A DNA stretch of 64,000 nt from Xanthomonas cassavae CFBP 4642 (GCF_000454545.1 NZ_CM002139.1:169148-233147), one strand, 5' to 3'; positions 1 to 15,468 are shown, numbered from the stretch's first letter. Numbers and translations are program-made. The notes: generated by a model from the sequence alone, not told the origin.

Positions 1-712
1 CGATCACCAACGGGTAGCGAACGCGCAATGCGGCGGGCAAGGCAGCATATGCTGTCAGCAGGATGTCGATGTTCTTCCGCGGTTCGATGGTACTCACGCA
101 TAAGCAGTACGCATCGGTCTCCAGGCCCAGTGCTTGCAGCGGCGCAGCCAGCTCGGCCGGGGCATGCGGGCGGAATGCCGCATCTGCCGCCAATGGAATC
201 GCGCGAACACGCTCGAGCGGCAACCGGAAATGTGCGGCGATCTCCTGCCGCGAGAACTCGGACACCGTCACGATCAGCTGTGCGCGTCGCACCGCCAGCG
301 CCAGCTCCTTGCGCATGTAGCGCACCCGGTCGGCACGGTGACACTGCGGCCAGCGATAGACCGAAATGTCGTGGAACGTCGCGATGCTCGGACCTGCATA
401 CGCAGGGACGTAGTAGTTGCACCCATGAAACAACGCCTTCTGCCCGCGCAGGGCACGCGCCTTGGCCAGGTTATTGAGACGTCGGTAGGCATCCGTGGCA
501 ACCTCGATGCGCGAGAAACGATCGCGCATCCACGGTGTCACCGTGGATGCCGATCCTGGGTCGGGGCGTTGCTGCACCAAGCGTCGCCCGTGCAGGTACT
601 GCAACGACTCGATCTGCGGCAAGCGCGCCAGATGCACGGCAAGCTCCTGCGTATAACGTCCTACGCCGGTGAGCGGGTGACGAATCGATTCGGTAGCCAG
701 GATGATGCGCAC
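1..712 (-). CDS. Glycosyltransferase family 1 (partial, 3' end outside window)
   Basis: Reading the minus strand gives an open frame of about 237 codons running off the left edge. It begins VRIILATESIRHPLTGVGRY, a typical N-terminus of GT-B fold (group 1) glycosyltransferases with a glycine-rich acceptor loop, and continues with HGCNYYVPAY, TFHDISVYRWP and VSTIEPRKN. The last matches the conserved 'ST.EPRKN' stretch at the start of the nucleotide-sugar-binding domain. The start is GTG at 712; an in-frame TGA at 728-730 allows nothing further upstream. The sugar donor and acceptor cannot be told, although surface polysaccharide synthesis is the usual role. The C-terminal donor-binding domain lies outside the window. 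Confidence 0.8.
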   Translation of the reverse strand, partial: MRIILATESIRHPLTGVGRYTQELAVHLARLPQIESLQYLHGRRLVQQRPDPGSASTVTPWMRDRFSRIEVATDAYRRLNNLAKARALRGQKALFHGCNYYVPAYAGPSIATFHDISVYRWPQCHRADRVRYMRKELALAVRRAQLIVTVSEFSRQEIAAHFRLPLERVRAIPLAADAAFRPHAPAELAAPLQALGLETDAYCLCVSTIEPRKNIDILLTAYAALPAALRVRYPLVI

Positions 713-984
713 GACGCGTGGCGGCGATCAGGACCGCGGGAGGACGACATTGCAGGTGGCTGGGGCACACAGTGCCATCAGCTGCCTGCCGGTATCGGGA
801 TACAGCGACTGGCATCGACCCATTCCATGCTCCTCGTGGCGACCGACTCAGTCTACCCGCTGTGGATGATTCAGGCCTACCCGCCGTCAACGATCCAGGC
901 GACGCCGCAAAATTAGGCAATCTTCATGCCACGGCGACGTCACTCCACGCACGCTGCACTGGATCTTCACCTTGGGAGCGCCTT

Positions 985-1329
985 GTGATCCGTCTTGTTG
1001 TTTCTCTTGCAGCTACCGTATTGTTGTCGGCCTGCGCCTCCAATCAGGTGGCACAGGTGCAGCCGATCGACGGCGTGATCTCCGGCCAATGCCATATCGA
1101 CAGCGTGCGCGGCATCGTGGGCCTGGCTGCGGCCAGGCAGACCGTGGAGCGCGCGCGTGTGGACAGCGACAGCCTGCAGGTGAGCGTGCGTCCGGGCGAA
1201 CGCGCCACCGGCGGCACCACCGCCAGCGGGCTGGCCGATCCGGCGCAGGGTGCCAGTGCCAGCGGCGGCGAACACCTCACCATCGAGACCGGGCCGAACA
1301 ACAACATCACTGCGGTGTATTGCGGCTAA
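985..1329 (+). CDS. Lipoprotein with I78-type peptidase-inhibitor-like domain
   Basis: A 114-residue protein. The N-terminus MIRLVVSLAATVLLSAC is a lipoprotein signal with a lipobox (LSAC), so it should be anchored to a membrane facing the periplasm. After the lipid-modified Cys come a short linker, a GQC motif and a terminal VYCG, as in Inhibitor_I78 proteins, which keep two cysteines and end in 'V.CG'. A Gly/Ser/Ala-rich stretch (about residues 75-95) is inserted in the middle relative to the paralog at 2771-3151. The start is GTG 985 with GGGAG at 974-978. I78 proteins inhibit serine proteases; the target here is unknown. The gene is convergent with topoisomerase IB across a heptamer repeat. 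Confidence 0.7.
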   Translation: MIRLVVSLAATVLLSACASNQVAQVQPIDGVISGQCHIDSVRGIVGLAAARQTVERARVDSDSLQVSVRPGERATGGTTASGLADPAQGASASGGEHLTIETGPNNNITAVYCG

Positions 1330-1333
1330 GAAT

Positions 1334-1403
1334 CGGGATTCGGGATTCGGGATTCGGGATTCGGGATTCGGGATTCGGGATTCGGGATTCGGGATTCGGG
1401 ATT
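1334..1403. repeat. Ten perfect tandem copies of a 7-bp unit (CGGGATT)
   Basis: Exactly ten head-to-tail copies of CGGGATT fill 70 bp between the stop of the I78 lipoprotein gene and the stop of the convergent topoisomerase gene. Degenerate relatives of the same GGGATT/GGGAATC unit occur at 7832-8000 and 26503-26600. The array is a candidate for slippage-driven length variation. Confidence 0.95.
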
Positions 1404-1443
1404 CGAAAAGCATCGCGGCTTTTCGGTTCCCGATCCAGCCCAT

Positions 1444-2625
1444 TCACTTGCGTTTCGAATTGCTCTTGGTGGTCGTCTTTAGCTTGGCACGCGAGGCAGT
1501 GAGGAACTTCAGCGTGGCTGCCTCCCACTGGCGCTCGCCGCGCACGCCGGTGGCCATCGCCTGCAGTTCGCCGGCACGCCAGCCCTCGAACACGCAGGGG
1601 TCGATATAGGCCTTGCGGCACACCGAGGGCGTATTGCCCAGGGCGTCGGCCACCTCGCGGATGACGTCGTTCTGCACCTGCTTGAGCGCACGTTCGCTGC
1701 TGCGCTCGGGTAACGGCAGCCGGGCCAGGCGTTGCAATGCGGCCAACGTGCCGCCCCAGGTACGGAAATCCTTGGCCGTGAAGTCCTCGCCCATCGCCTC
1801 GCGTAGGTAGTCGTTGACCTCGCCCGAGTCCACCGGCTGCAGCTGGCCATCGTCGTCACGGTATTGGAACAACGATTGCCCCGGCAGTTGTTGGCACTGC
1901 CGAATCAGCTTGACCAGCTGCTTGTCGTCCACCTCGATGTCGTGCTCCTGCCCGCTCTTGCCGCGGAATTTCAGCCGGGCGCGGCCGCCCTTGAGAAATT
2001 CCATGTGCCGGTTGCGTAGCGTGGTCAACCCGTACGAACGGTTGCTGCGCGCGTACTCGGCATTGCCCACGCGCACCAGGGTGTCGGCCAGCAACGCCAC
2101 CACGATGCCCAGGACCTTTTCGCGCGGGAAGTCCGGTAAACCCAGGTCGCGACGCAGGCGGCGGCGCAGTTTCGGCAATGCGGTGCCGAAGGCGATCACG
2201 CGCTCGAACTTGCCTTCGCCGCGCACCTGCGCCCAGTCGACGTGATAGCGGTACTGCTTGCGCCGTCGCGCATCGCGCCCGGTGGCCTGCAGATGGCCGT
2301 TGGGCTTGGCGCAGATCCACACCTCGGTATAGGCCGGTGGAATGGCCAGCGCACGGATGCGCTGCAAGGTATCGGCATCGGCAATGCGCTGCCCATCCGC
2401 ACTGCGGTAGCTGAAGCTCTTGCCGGCCCTGCGCCGGCTGATGCCGGGTTGCTGGTCGTTGACGTAGGTCAGCCCTGCGGCGCGCGCGGTGACCTTGGCC
2501 TGTGCAACGGCGGCAGCGGTGGCGACCGCGGCCGTGGCCACCGCTGCACCGGTGGCGACAGCCGCGAGCTTGCCGGCAGTACTGGCCGCGACGGCGGCAT
2601 TGCGAAGGACGCGTTTGGCTTTCAT
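1444..2625 (-). CDS. DNA topoisomerase IB
   Basis: A 393-residue poxvirus-like bacterial type IB topoisomerase. It relaxes supercoils by nicking one strand through a 3'-phosphotyrosyl link. The catalytic Tyr lies in KAYIDP (about residue 340). The conserved DFRTWGGTLAAL and PREKVLGIVVALL segments of the catalytic domain are present, and RRKQYRYHVDW lies in the N-terminal DNA-clamp region. The first ~45 residues are an Ala/Val-rich extension not expected in the core enzyme. ATG 2625 gives MKAKRVLR; an in-frame GTG nine bases upstream is possible. The C-terminal tail is Lys/Ser-rich, probably for DNA contact. Confidence 0.9.
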   Translation of the reverse strand: MKAKRVLRNAAVAASTAGKLAAVATGAAVATAAVATAAAVAQAKVTARAAGLTYVNDQQPGISRRRAGKSFSYRSADGQRIADADTLQRIRALAIPPAYTEVWICAKPNGHLQATGRDARRRKQYRYHVDWAQVRGEGKFERVIAFGTALPKLRRRLRRDLGLPDFPREKVLGIVVALLADTLVRVGNAEYARSNRSYGLTTLRNRHMEFLKGGRARLKFRGKSGQEHDIEVDDKQLVKLIRQCQQLPGQSLFQYRDDDGQLQPVDSGEVNDYLREAMGEDFTAKDFRTWGGTLAALQRLARLPLPERSSERALKQVQNDVIREVADALGNTPSVCRKAYIDPCVFEGWRAGELQAMATGVRGERQWEAATLKFLTASRAKLKTTTKSNSKRK

Positions 2626-2770
2626 TGCATGCACATCGAAGGTGGTCGGTCGATTGTTGGGCCGGGCAGGACTAGGCCACGTCAACGCAATGACAACGGC
2701 GTGTGCGCAAGCCATGCCGGTTGTGCAAATTGTGCTTATGCTTGGGCCTCCCCCTTTGCTGGAGTCGTCG

Positions 2771-3151
2771 ATGCGCGCTGTCCTGCCTATTGCCCGTCTG
2801 ACTTGCACCCTGGTCGTACTGGCTGCGTTGAGCGCCTGCAACAAGCCACAACCCGACGAGCAGGAAGCCGTCGCAGCCAAGGCCCAGCACGCGGCCGAAC
2901 AGGCCTCCGCGCCTGCACCCGACGCGGCCCCCGACGCGCCGCCGATCGGCAACTGCGACGCCACTCAGGTGCAGTCGCTGGTGGGCCAGCCGGTGACCGA
3001 TGCAGTGAGCGAACAGGCGCGCAGCGATGCCGGCGCCAAGTCGGTGCGCGTACTCAAGCCTGGTCAGATGGTGACCATGGAATTCAACGGCGAGCGGCTG
3101 AATCTGGAAGTGGATGCCAAGAACCTCGTCACCTCGGTGCGCTGCGGCTGA
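2771..3151 (+). CDS. I78 family peptidase inhibitor lipoprotein
   Basis: A 126-residue lipoprotein. The signal peptide ends LAALSAC (lipobox). An Ala/Pro-rich linker follows, then a canonical I78 domain: CDATQVQSLVGQPVTDAV, SVRVLKPGQMVTMEF, RLNLEV and terminal VRCG. Two cysteines bracket the domain and probably form a disulfide, as in the family. The start is ATG 2771 with GGAG at 2761-2764. Known I78 members inhibit serine peptidases; a periplasmic protective role is inference. It is divergent from topoisomerase IB and is a paralog of the gene at 985. Confidence 0.85.
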   Translation: MRAVLPIARLTCTLVVLAALSACNKPQPDEQEAVAAKAQHAAEQASAPAPDAAPDAPPIGNCDATQVQSLVGQPVTDAVSEQARSDAGAKSVRVLKPGQMVTMEFNGERLNLEVDAKNLVTSVRCG

Positions 3152-3354
3152 GCAGCGCTTGGCAGCGCTTGCAGGAGCTGCGCCAAGCCAGCTGCCGCAA
3201 GGGATTTGCGCGGTTCTCGTTGCAGCTGTAACGGTGTATTGCGGCACCGCATCAACTGTGGTCTAGTCGATCATCCGGTGACCTCTTCGAAACGCTCCAC
3301 GGATCGAGCGCTGCAACGTCGTCGCCGCTCTTCCAAGATCGCTAAGAGGCAGAC

Positions 3355-7827
<4,473 letters not shown>

Positions 7828-7831
7828 GTGA

Positions 7832-9485
<1,654 letters not shown>

Positions 9486-9703
9486 GGCGCGCAACTCGAT
9501 GACTGGAAAGCAAGTACCATCGTGCCGGCACAAACTATCGCTGCGGCTGCGCCATCCCAACGCGCGGCTGGATACCTGCAACAGACAGTTCGGTATGAAG
9601 CCGCTTCGTCAATGGTCGTTCAGCGAGCCGCGCACCTCAAATCGTGAGGTTCCGTTGCCCGGGATCTGGCAGGACTCTTGCTGGACTGCTCAGCAATAAC
9701 GCA

Positions 9704-10765
9704 TCAGGCCGCCTTATCCAACAACGTCGCCATATCGATCACGAAGCGGTACTTCACGTCGCTCTTGAGCATGCGCTCGTAGGCCTCGTTGATCTGGTCG
9801 GCGCGGATGGTTTCGATGTCCGACACGATATTGTGCTTGGCGCAGAAATCCAGCATTTCCTGGGTCTGGCGGATACCGCCGATCAGCGAGCCGGCCAGGG
9901 TGCGACGCTTCATCACCAGGTTGAACACGGCCGGCGACGGATGCGACTGCTCGGGTACGCCGACCAGCACCATGGCGCCATCACGCTTGAGCGCGTTGAG
10001 GAACGGGTCCAGGTTGTGCGGTGCGGCCACCGTGTTGAGGATGAAATCCAGGGTGTTGTACTGCGCGGCCATCTGCGCTTCGTCCTTGGAGATCACCACT
10101 TCGCTGGCGCCCAGGCGCAGCGCATCGGCGCGCTTGCTTTCGGAGGTGGTGAACAGCACCACGGTGGCGCCCATCGCCTTGGCGATCTTCACCGCCATAT
10201 GGCCCAGGCCGCCGAGACCGACCACCCCCACCTTCTGACCCGGGCCCACCTTCCAGTGCGCCAGCGGCGAATAGGTGGTGATGCCGGCGCACAGCAGCGG
10301 CGCCACCGCGGCCAGGTTGTCGGTGTGCGAAATACGCAGCACGTATTTCTGATCGACCACGATATGGTCGGAGTAGCCGCCATAGGTATTCGCGCCGCCA
10401 CCGAACATCGGGCCGTTATAGGTGCCAGTGAAGCCGGCTTCGCAGTACTGCTCCTCGCCTTCCTGGCAGGAGGCGCAGCTGCGGCAGCTGTCGACCATGC
10501 AGCCGACACCGGCCAGGTTGCCGACCTTGAAGCCGGTCACCGCAGTGCCGACGGCGGTCACGCGGCCGACGATCTCGTGGCCTGGGACGGACGGATACCG
10601 GGTGTTGTGCCATTCGTTGCGCGCGGTGTGCAGGTCCGAGTGGCAGACACCGCAGTAGGCGATGTTGATCTGCACGTCGTTGGGGCCGGGCGGGCGCCGT
10701 TCGAGCACGAACGGGACAAGCGGCTGGTCGGCGGCCTGGGCGGCAAAGGCGTGGGCTTGGCTCAT
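9704..10765 (-). CDS. Zinc-dependent NAD(P) alcohol dehydrogenase (YahK/cinnamyl-alcohol type)
   Basis: A 353-residue medium-chain dehydrogenase. Catalytic zinc ligands are in YCGVCHSDLH (Cys38) and PGHE (His63). Structural zinc cysteines are in SCRSCASC and QYC (about residues 94, 97, 100, 108). The coenzyme Rossmann motif is VVGLGGLGHMAVKIA. This arrangement matches the YahK/CAD branch, which reduces a broad range of aldehydes with NADPH. The start chosen is ATG 10765 because GGAG lies eight bases upstream; an upstream ATG at 10783 would add six residues. It is divergent from the first cellulase gene, and its physiological substrate is unknown. Confidence 0.9.
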   Translation of the reverse strand: MSQAHAFAAQAADQPLVPFVLERRPPGPNDVQINIAYCGVCHSDLHTARNEWHNTRYPSVPGHEIVGRVTAVGTAVTGFKVGNLAGVGCMVDSCRSCASCQEGEEQYCEAGFTGTYNGPMFGGGANTYGGYSDHIVVDQKYVLRISHTDNLAAVAPLLCAGITTYSPLAHWKVGPGQKVGVVGLGGLGHMAVKIAKAMGATVVLFTTSESKRADALRLGASEVVISKDEAQMAAQYNTLDFILNTVAAPHNLDPFLNALKRDGAMVLVGVPEQSHPSPAVFNLVMKRRTLAGSLIGGIRQTQEMLDFCAKHNIVSDIETIRADQINEAYERMLKSDVKYRFVIDMATLLDKAA

Positions 10766-11071
10766 GGGAGACTCCGGGGGCATTGGGCCGTGCGCATGAG
10801 GTGCGAACGACGGGAAAACAGGCCTGGTAGCTCAAGACAGCGACGCGTCGCGCTCGTGCGACAGCGCGTCTCCCCTGTCCTCTTGCGAACGCTACCGTTG
10901 GCACAGCATGCGCCATGCAGGTGTTTTTGCGCGATCAACGCGGTGTTGCACGCGTGAATGGCGCGCTAACGCGAGAACTTCTAGTCTCGTCGGGTCACCT
11001 GTCGCCCTGCACCATCCCCTCCGGCCGTACCCTCCCCCGCGGCCACCACGTCGATGCCGAAGGAGGCTTCC
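10766..11071. other. Divergent intergenic region, no gene seen
   Basis: About 306 bp between the alcohol dehydrogenase and the first GH5 gene must hold both promoters. I see a strong ribosome site (AGGAGG at 11061-11066) for the cellulase but no convincing -35/-10 pair or operator. Confidence 0.6.
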
Positions 11072-12148
11072 ATGTTCCGCACTCCCCCACAGCTTGCCCG
11101 CCTGCGTACTGCGGCGCTGGCGCTTTCCCTGCTTGCAGCGGTACCGCTGGCCTACGCCAAGGAGCCGGGCGACCCGCACAAGGCCTCTGCCGGTTTGAAA
11201 TACGTCGGCGTCAATCTGTCCGGCGCAGAATTCAACGCGCGCAAGAGACCTGGCGTGTTGTTCAAGGACTACACCTACCCTGCCGCCTCGGACTTCAGCT
11301 ATTTCGCCGGCAAGGGCATGAATACGATGCGGCTGCCGTTCCTGTGGGAGCGTCTGCAGCCCGAGCTCAACGGCGATCTGGATGCGACCCAGCTCGGCCT
11401 GATCAAAAAGTCGCTGGCAGCTGCCAAGGCCAACAAGCAGTTCCTGATCCTGGATCTGCACAACTACGCCAAGTACAACGGCAAGCGCATCGGCACCGAC
11501 GAGGCGCCGGCCACTGCCCTGGCGGACCTGTGGCGCCGGCTGGCGCTGGAGTTCAAGGACGAAAAGGCGGTGGTCTTCGGGCTGATGAACGAGCCCAATG
11601 GCATCTCCGCGCCGGAGTGGGCCAACGCCGCACAGGCGGCGATCAACGCCATCCGCAAGACCGGCGCGAACAACCTGATCCTGGTGCCCGGCACCGCCTA
11701 TACCGGCGCGCACAGCTGGCGCAGCAGCAGCTACGGGGTCTCCAACGCCAAGGCGCTGCAGGTACTCAAGGATCCCGGCAACCATCTGGCATTCGAAGCG
11801 CACCAGTATCTGGACAGCGACTACAGCGGCACCAAGCCGGTATGCACCAGCGACAGCGTGGGCGAGGAGAAACTGCGTGGCTTCACCGCCTGGCTGCGCG
11901 AGAACAAGCAGAAGGGCTTCTTGGGCGAATTCGCCACTGCCGACAATCCGGTCTGCAACAAGGCGCTGGAAGGCATGCTGAGCTACATGGAAAAGAACAG
12001 CGACGTGTGGCTGGGCTGGACCTGGTGGGCTGCCGGCGCATGGTGGAAGCCCGACTACCCCTTCACCGTGCAGCCGGGCAAGGATGGCAGCGACAAGCCG
12101 CAGATGCGCATCCTGAGCAAGTACGCGCGGCGCGCCGGCAAGAACTGA
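11072..12148 (+). CDS. Secreted GH5 endoglucanase (cellulase), copy 1
   Basis: A 358-residue glycoside hydrolase family 5 enzyme expected to cleave internal beta-1,4-glucan bonds. A signal peptide (LALSLLAAVPLAYA) directs export. The acid/base Glu is in GLMNEP (about Glu174) and the nucleophile Glu in FLGEFA (about Glu286). LDLHNYAKYNG and the aromatic WTWWAAGAWW are typical of this cellulase group. There is no carbohydrate-binding module. AGGAGG sits five bases before ATG 11072. It is the first of three tandem paralogs; such enzymes serve plant cell-wall attack in Xanthomonas and are usually exported by type II secretion. Confidence 0.93.
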   Translation: MFRTPPQLARLRTAALALSLLAAVPLAYAKEPGDPHKASAGLKYVGVNLSGAEFNARKRPGVLFKDYTYPAASDFSYFAGKGMNTMRLPFLWERLQPELNGDLDATQLGLIKKSLAAAKANKQFLILDLHNYAKYNGKRIGTDEAPATALADLWRRLALEFKDEKAVVFGLMNEPNGISAPEWANAAQAAINAIRKTGANNLILVPGTAYTGAHSWRSSSYGVSNAKALQVLKDPGNHLAFEAHQYLDSDYSGTKPVCTSDSVGEEKLRGFTAWLRENKQKGFLGEFATADNPVCNKALEGMLSYMEKNSDVWLGWTWWAAGAWWKPDYPFTVQPGKDGSDKPQMRILSKYARRAGKN

Positions 12149-12935
12149 CATCCATGAAGTTGCAGGCACGATGCGGGCAATACTGTGGCGATTGCCCGCA
12201 CCGTGGTATTTGCCGGCAACCCTGCTATGCAGGCGTTTCATGGCGCGGCCTTGGCACACCAGATCACCGATGCAGCTGTCGTCGCGCGGCAACACACGCT
12301 GGGTAACCTTTCAACGCTTCGGCGCTCAGGCACATCGTTAGCGCGCCGCTGTTATTTTCATCGGCACTACACCGGGACAGGCGAACCCGTTCTCGCTCGG
12401 GTATCGCAACAATTGCATTCCACCTCTGCCGATGACCGCAATGTTGTCGGTCCCACACTTACCATCGGTGTACCGGATCAGCTGCACTGCATTCATGGGC
12501 AGGCGTAGGCATGCGTGGCAGGATCCGCACCCACGCCGCCTGCAGGCATCAGGCCGCACCGCCATTCTTTCAGAGATGTCGTGCGCGCAGTGCATTGCAG
12601 CGTCCCTTCGCCCTCCTTGCTGGTGCGCTCGCGTGCTGACGTGCAGGCCCACCGGCTGGCACTTACCAAAGCCAGCGATCACCTGCAGTGCATTGCATGC
12701 AATGCGCGACGCGACAGTTGCAGCAGACAATATCCACATGTCCGTCGTTTGCGATACACGTATTGCATCGACCACGGCCAATCCGGACTGCGAAGACGGG
12801 CACAACTTGATCCAGTGACACCTCGCATGCGTAGTTGTGCCTGACATATGCGCGTACGCTGATGGCGATGCGTTGTGTTGCCGAGCGAAAGGCAGCTGCA
12901 ACGCAGCTTCCCCGCAGATGCTTCAGGAGTCTCCC
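12149..12935. other. 787-bp gap between cellulase copies 1 and 2, no gene seen
   Basis: No reading frame here looks protein-like on either strand. The part just before copy 2 resembles the leader of copy 3 (both have a GATGCxTTG start and an xCGCAGCTT stretch before the ribosome site), suggesting the duplication included upstream DNA. I see no terminator directly after copy 1 and no clear promoter. Confidence 0.55.
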
Positions 12936-13985
12936 ATGTTCCCCTCCCCCACCTGGCCGCGCCAGCTGCCGTGCTGTGCGCTGTTGCTGTTGTTCGTGGC
13001 CGCGCTTCCGCAGGCGCAGGCCCAAAGCGGTGCACTGCGCTATGCAGGCATCAATCTTTCCGGCGCAGAAATCGCCTCGGCCAAACTCCCTGGCATCATC
13101 AATGTCGACTATCGCTATCCCGCCGCCAGCGAGTACCAGCACTTCGCCGATACCGGCATGAACGTGGTGCGTTTGCCCATCGCATGGGAACGCCTGCAAC
13201 CCAAGGCCCAGGGCGAACTCGATACCGCGCAGCTGGCATTGATTCGGCAGGCAGTGGCCAATGCCAAGGCTGCCAGGATGGTGTTGATCCTGGATATCCA
13301 TAACTACGCGAAGTATTACGGCCACAAGATCGGGACCTCGCGCGTGCCGATCAAGACCTTCACCGATCTCTGGCGGCGCCTGGCCGCAGCCTTCAAGAGC
13401 GATAACGCGGTGATGTTCGGGCTGATGAACGAGCCCTACGACATCGCTCCGCAAAACTGGGCCGCCGCCGCGCAGGCGTCGATCGACAGCATTCGCGCCA
13501 CCGGTGCCAACAACCTCATCCTCGTGCCCGGCGCGCTCTGGTCCGGCGCACATAGTTGGTACTCCACCATTGCCGGTCAATCCAATGCCGTTGCGCTAGC
13601 CACTCTTCGAGATCCGCTCAACCGCTACGCCATCGAAGTGCACCAGTACCTGGATACCGATTCCAGCGGCACCAGCGCCGGATGCGTCAGTGCCACCATC
13701 GGCTCGGAACGTCTGCGCAGTTTCACCGGCTGGCTGCGTAGCCAGCGCAAGCGTGGGTTTCTCGGTGAATTCGGCGCCTCCAGCAACCCCACGTGCATGC
13801 GTGCACTGGACAACATGCTGCGCTACCTGGAAGCCAATCGCGATGTCTGGGTGGGCTCCAGCGTGTGGGCGGCCGGTGCGTGGTCGCGCGCGGACTACCC
13901 ATTCACGCTACAGCCCGATGCAAACGGACGCGACAAACCGCAGCTGTCCATTCTGAGTGCGCACGCGCGCCGTATCACGCGCTGA
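12936..13985 (+). CDS. Secreted GH5 endoglucanase (cellulase), copy 2
   Basis: A 349-residue GH5 paralog of its neighbours. The signal peptide ends in ALPQAQA. The catalytic pair is Glu166 (GLMNEP) and Glu278 (FLGEFG), and the family motif LDIHNYAKYYG is present. The tryptophan-rich loop seen in the other two copies (WTWWAAGAWW, WTCWAAGSWW) is altered to SSVWAAGAWS, which may change the substrate groove. ATG 12936 has AGGAG at 12925-12929. It is followed by a strong terminator at 14010-14042, so it is probably its own transcription unit. Confidence 0.92.
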   Translation: MFPSPTWPRQLPCCALLLLFVAALPQAQAQSGALRYAGINLSGAEIASAKLPGIINVDYRYPAASEYQHFADTGMNVVRLPIAWERLQPKAQGELDTAQLALIRQAVANAKAARMVLILDIHNYAKYYGHKIGTSRVPIKTFTDLWRRLAAAFKSDNAVMFGLMNEPYDIAPQNWAAAAQASIDSIRATGANNLILVPGALWSGAHSWYSTIAGQSNAVALATLRDPLNRYAIEVHQYLDTDSSGTSAGCVSATIGSERLRSFTGWLRSQRKRGFLGEFGASSNPTCMRALDNMLRYLEANRDVWVGSSVWAAGAWSRADYPFTLQPDANGRDKPQLSILSAHARRITR

Positions 13986-14009
13986 TCCACACAACTCCAG
14001 ATGTCCCCG

Positions 14010-14042
14010 CGATGCCGTCGTGCGACGGCATCGCTTTTTTTT
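14010..14042 (+). terminator. Rho-independent terminator after cellulase copy 2
   Basis: GATGCCGTC and GACGGCATC pair around a four-base loop and are followed by GC and a run of eight T. It lies 25 bp after the stop codon. Confidence 0.9.
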
Positions 14043-14346
14043 AGGAGTGCGCGACCGATACGCCACCGGAATGGCGCCACTTAATCGGCACAGTGACCGG
14101 CGACGCCAGCAGGTCGGCGCATTCGGCATGTCGCTGGAATCACGCAGCTTTTGAGAAAGACGTGATAGGCCCAGATGAACGTGCTCAACCGCCGTAAGTG
14201 TGCGGTGGATTGTACTTCTGAGGCAGTTCATCACCGTAGTGCCCTTTGGCACACGTGATGCATTGCAACGGGCAGATGCAGCGCAGCTTGCGCCGATCGC
14301 ACGCCAACGGGGCGGCGATGCATCTTCCCTGTCCAGGAGTTGCGTC
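14043..14346. other. Leader region of cellulase copy 3, no gene seen
   Basis: About 300 bp between the terminator and copy 3. It contains an AGGAG at 14335-14339 and the leader similarity shared with copy 2. No protein-like frame and no clear promoter were recognised. Confidence 0.5.
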
Positions 14347-15423
14347 ATGTCACGTCTTTCTTTTTTACTGCGCCATCTCGCCGCATGCGTCTTGTGCGTG
14401 CTGTCGCTGGCCGGGCAGTCGCCCGCCCACGCACAGACGCGCGCGCTCACCTATGCCGGCGTCAATCTCTCCGGTGCCGAATTCGCATCCTCGAAAAAAC
14501 CCGGCGTGCTCAACAAGGATTACATGTACGCCTCGGCGAGCGATTACATCTATTTCGCCGGCGTTGGCATGAACACCATCCGCCTGCCCATCCTCTGGGA
14601 GCGCCTGCAGCCCAGTGCGCGTGGCGAGCTGGATCCTGCGCAGCTGGCATTGCTGCAACAGGCGGTGGCGCGTGCCAAGGCCTCCGGTATGTATCTGGTG
14701 ATCGATATCCATAACTATGCCAAGTACTACGGCTACAGGATCGGCGGACCGGAAGTCCCGGTCGCCACGTTTACCGATCTCTGGCGTCGCCTTGCATTGG
14801 CATTCAATAGCGACAATGCGGTGATTTTCGGGCTAATGAATGAGCCCAACAACATCTCCTCCAGCGAATGGGCCGCAACTGCGCAGGCCGCCATCGATGC
14901 AATCCGCAGGACCGGTGCCAACAATCTGATCCTGGTGCCCGGCGCGCTGTGGACCGGTGCGCACAGCTGGTATTCGCCCACCAGCGATGGTCAGTCCAAC
15001 GCCACCGCGCTGGCATCGATCAACGACCCGCTCAACCGCTACGCGTTCGAGGTGCATCAGTATCTGGATGCCGATTCCAGCGGTACCAGCAGCGTTTGCG
15101 TCAGCGCCACCATCGGCGCGGAGCGCCTGCGCAACTTCACCGAATGGCTGCGCATCAATCGCAAGCGTGGCTTTCTCGGTGAGTTCGGCACGGCGCACAA
15201 CGCGGTCTGCAATACCGCGCTGCAAGGCATGCTGAGCTATATGGAAAGCAATGCCGATGTGTGGATGGGCTGGACATGTTGGGCGGCGGGTTCATGGTGG
15301 AACCTGTCGTATGCCTACAACGTGCATCCGAACAAAGACGGCACCGACAAGCCACAGATGACCATCCTGTCACCGCAGGCCACGCGCGCGACACGTGCAC
15401 TTGCCGCTGCAAAAACCCGCTGA
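14347..15423 (+). CDS. Secreted GH5 endoglucanase (cellulase), copy 3
   Basis: A 358-residue GH5 enzyme. The signal peptide ends GQSPAHA. The acid/base is Glu166 (GLMNEP) and the nucleophile Glu279 (FLGEFG). The DIHNYAKYYGYRIG and EVHQYLDADSSGTS segments are shared closely with copy 2. The start at ATG 14347 follows AGGAG by seven bases; the reading frame is open further upstream but without a signal peptide at its start. The C-terminus has a short extra tail (TRALAAAKTR). Three paralogs in a row suggest tandem duplication and specialisation on plant glucans. Confidence 0.92.
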   Translation: MSRLSFLLRHLAACVLCVLSLAGQSPAHAQTRALTYAGVNLSGAEFASSKKPGVLNKDYMYASASDYIYFAGVGMNTIRLPILWERLQPSARGELDPAQLALLQQAVARAKASGMYLVIDIHNYAKYYGYRIGGPEVPVATFTDLWRRLALAFNSDNAVIFGLMNEPNNISSSEWAATAQAAIDAIRRTGANNLILVPGALWTGAHSWYSPTSDGQSNATALASINDPLNRYAFEVHQYLDADSSGTSSVCVSATIGAERLRNFTEWLRINRKRGFLGEFGTAHNAVCNTALQGMLSYMESNADVWMGWTCWAAGSWWNLSYAYNVHPNKDGTDKPQMTILSPQATRATRALAAAKTR

Positions 15424-15448
15424 GAGCGTCCCGCCGAGTGCATTGAAC

Positions 15449-15468
15449 AAGCCGCCGAAAGGCGGCTT
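15449..15468 (+). terminator. Hairpin after cellulase copy 3
   Basis: AAGCCGCC-GAAA-GGCGGCTT forms an 8-bp stem with a stable GAAA tetraloop, 25 bp past the stop codon. The following T-tract is short (GTTGG), so termination may be partial. Confidence 0.6.

Noticed and set aside
1334..1403. Possible CRISPR array
   Set aside because: The units are 7 bp, directly abutting, with no spacers.
12149..12935. Possible small genes between cellulases 1 and 2
   Set aside because: Frames on both strands have random composition and no ribosome site; some overlap the leader of copy 2.
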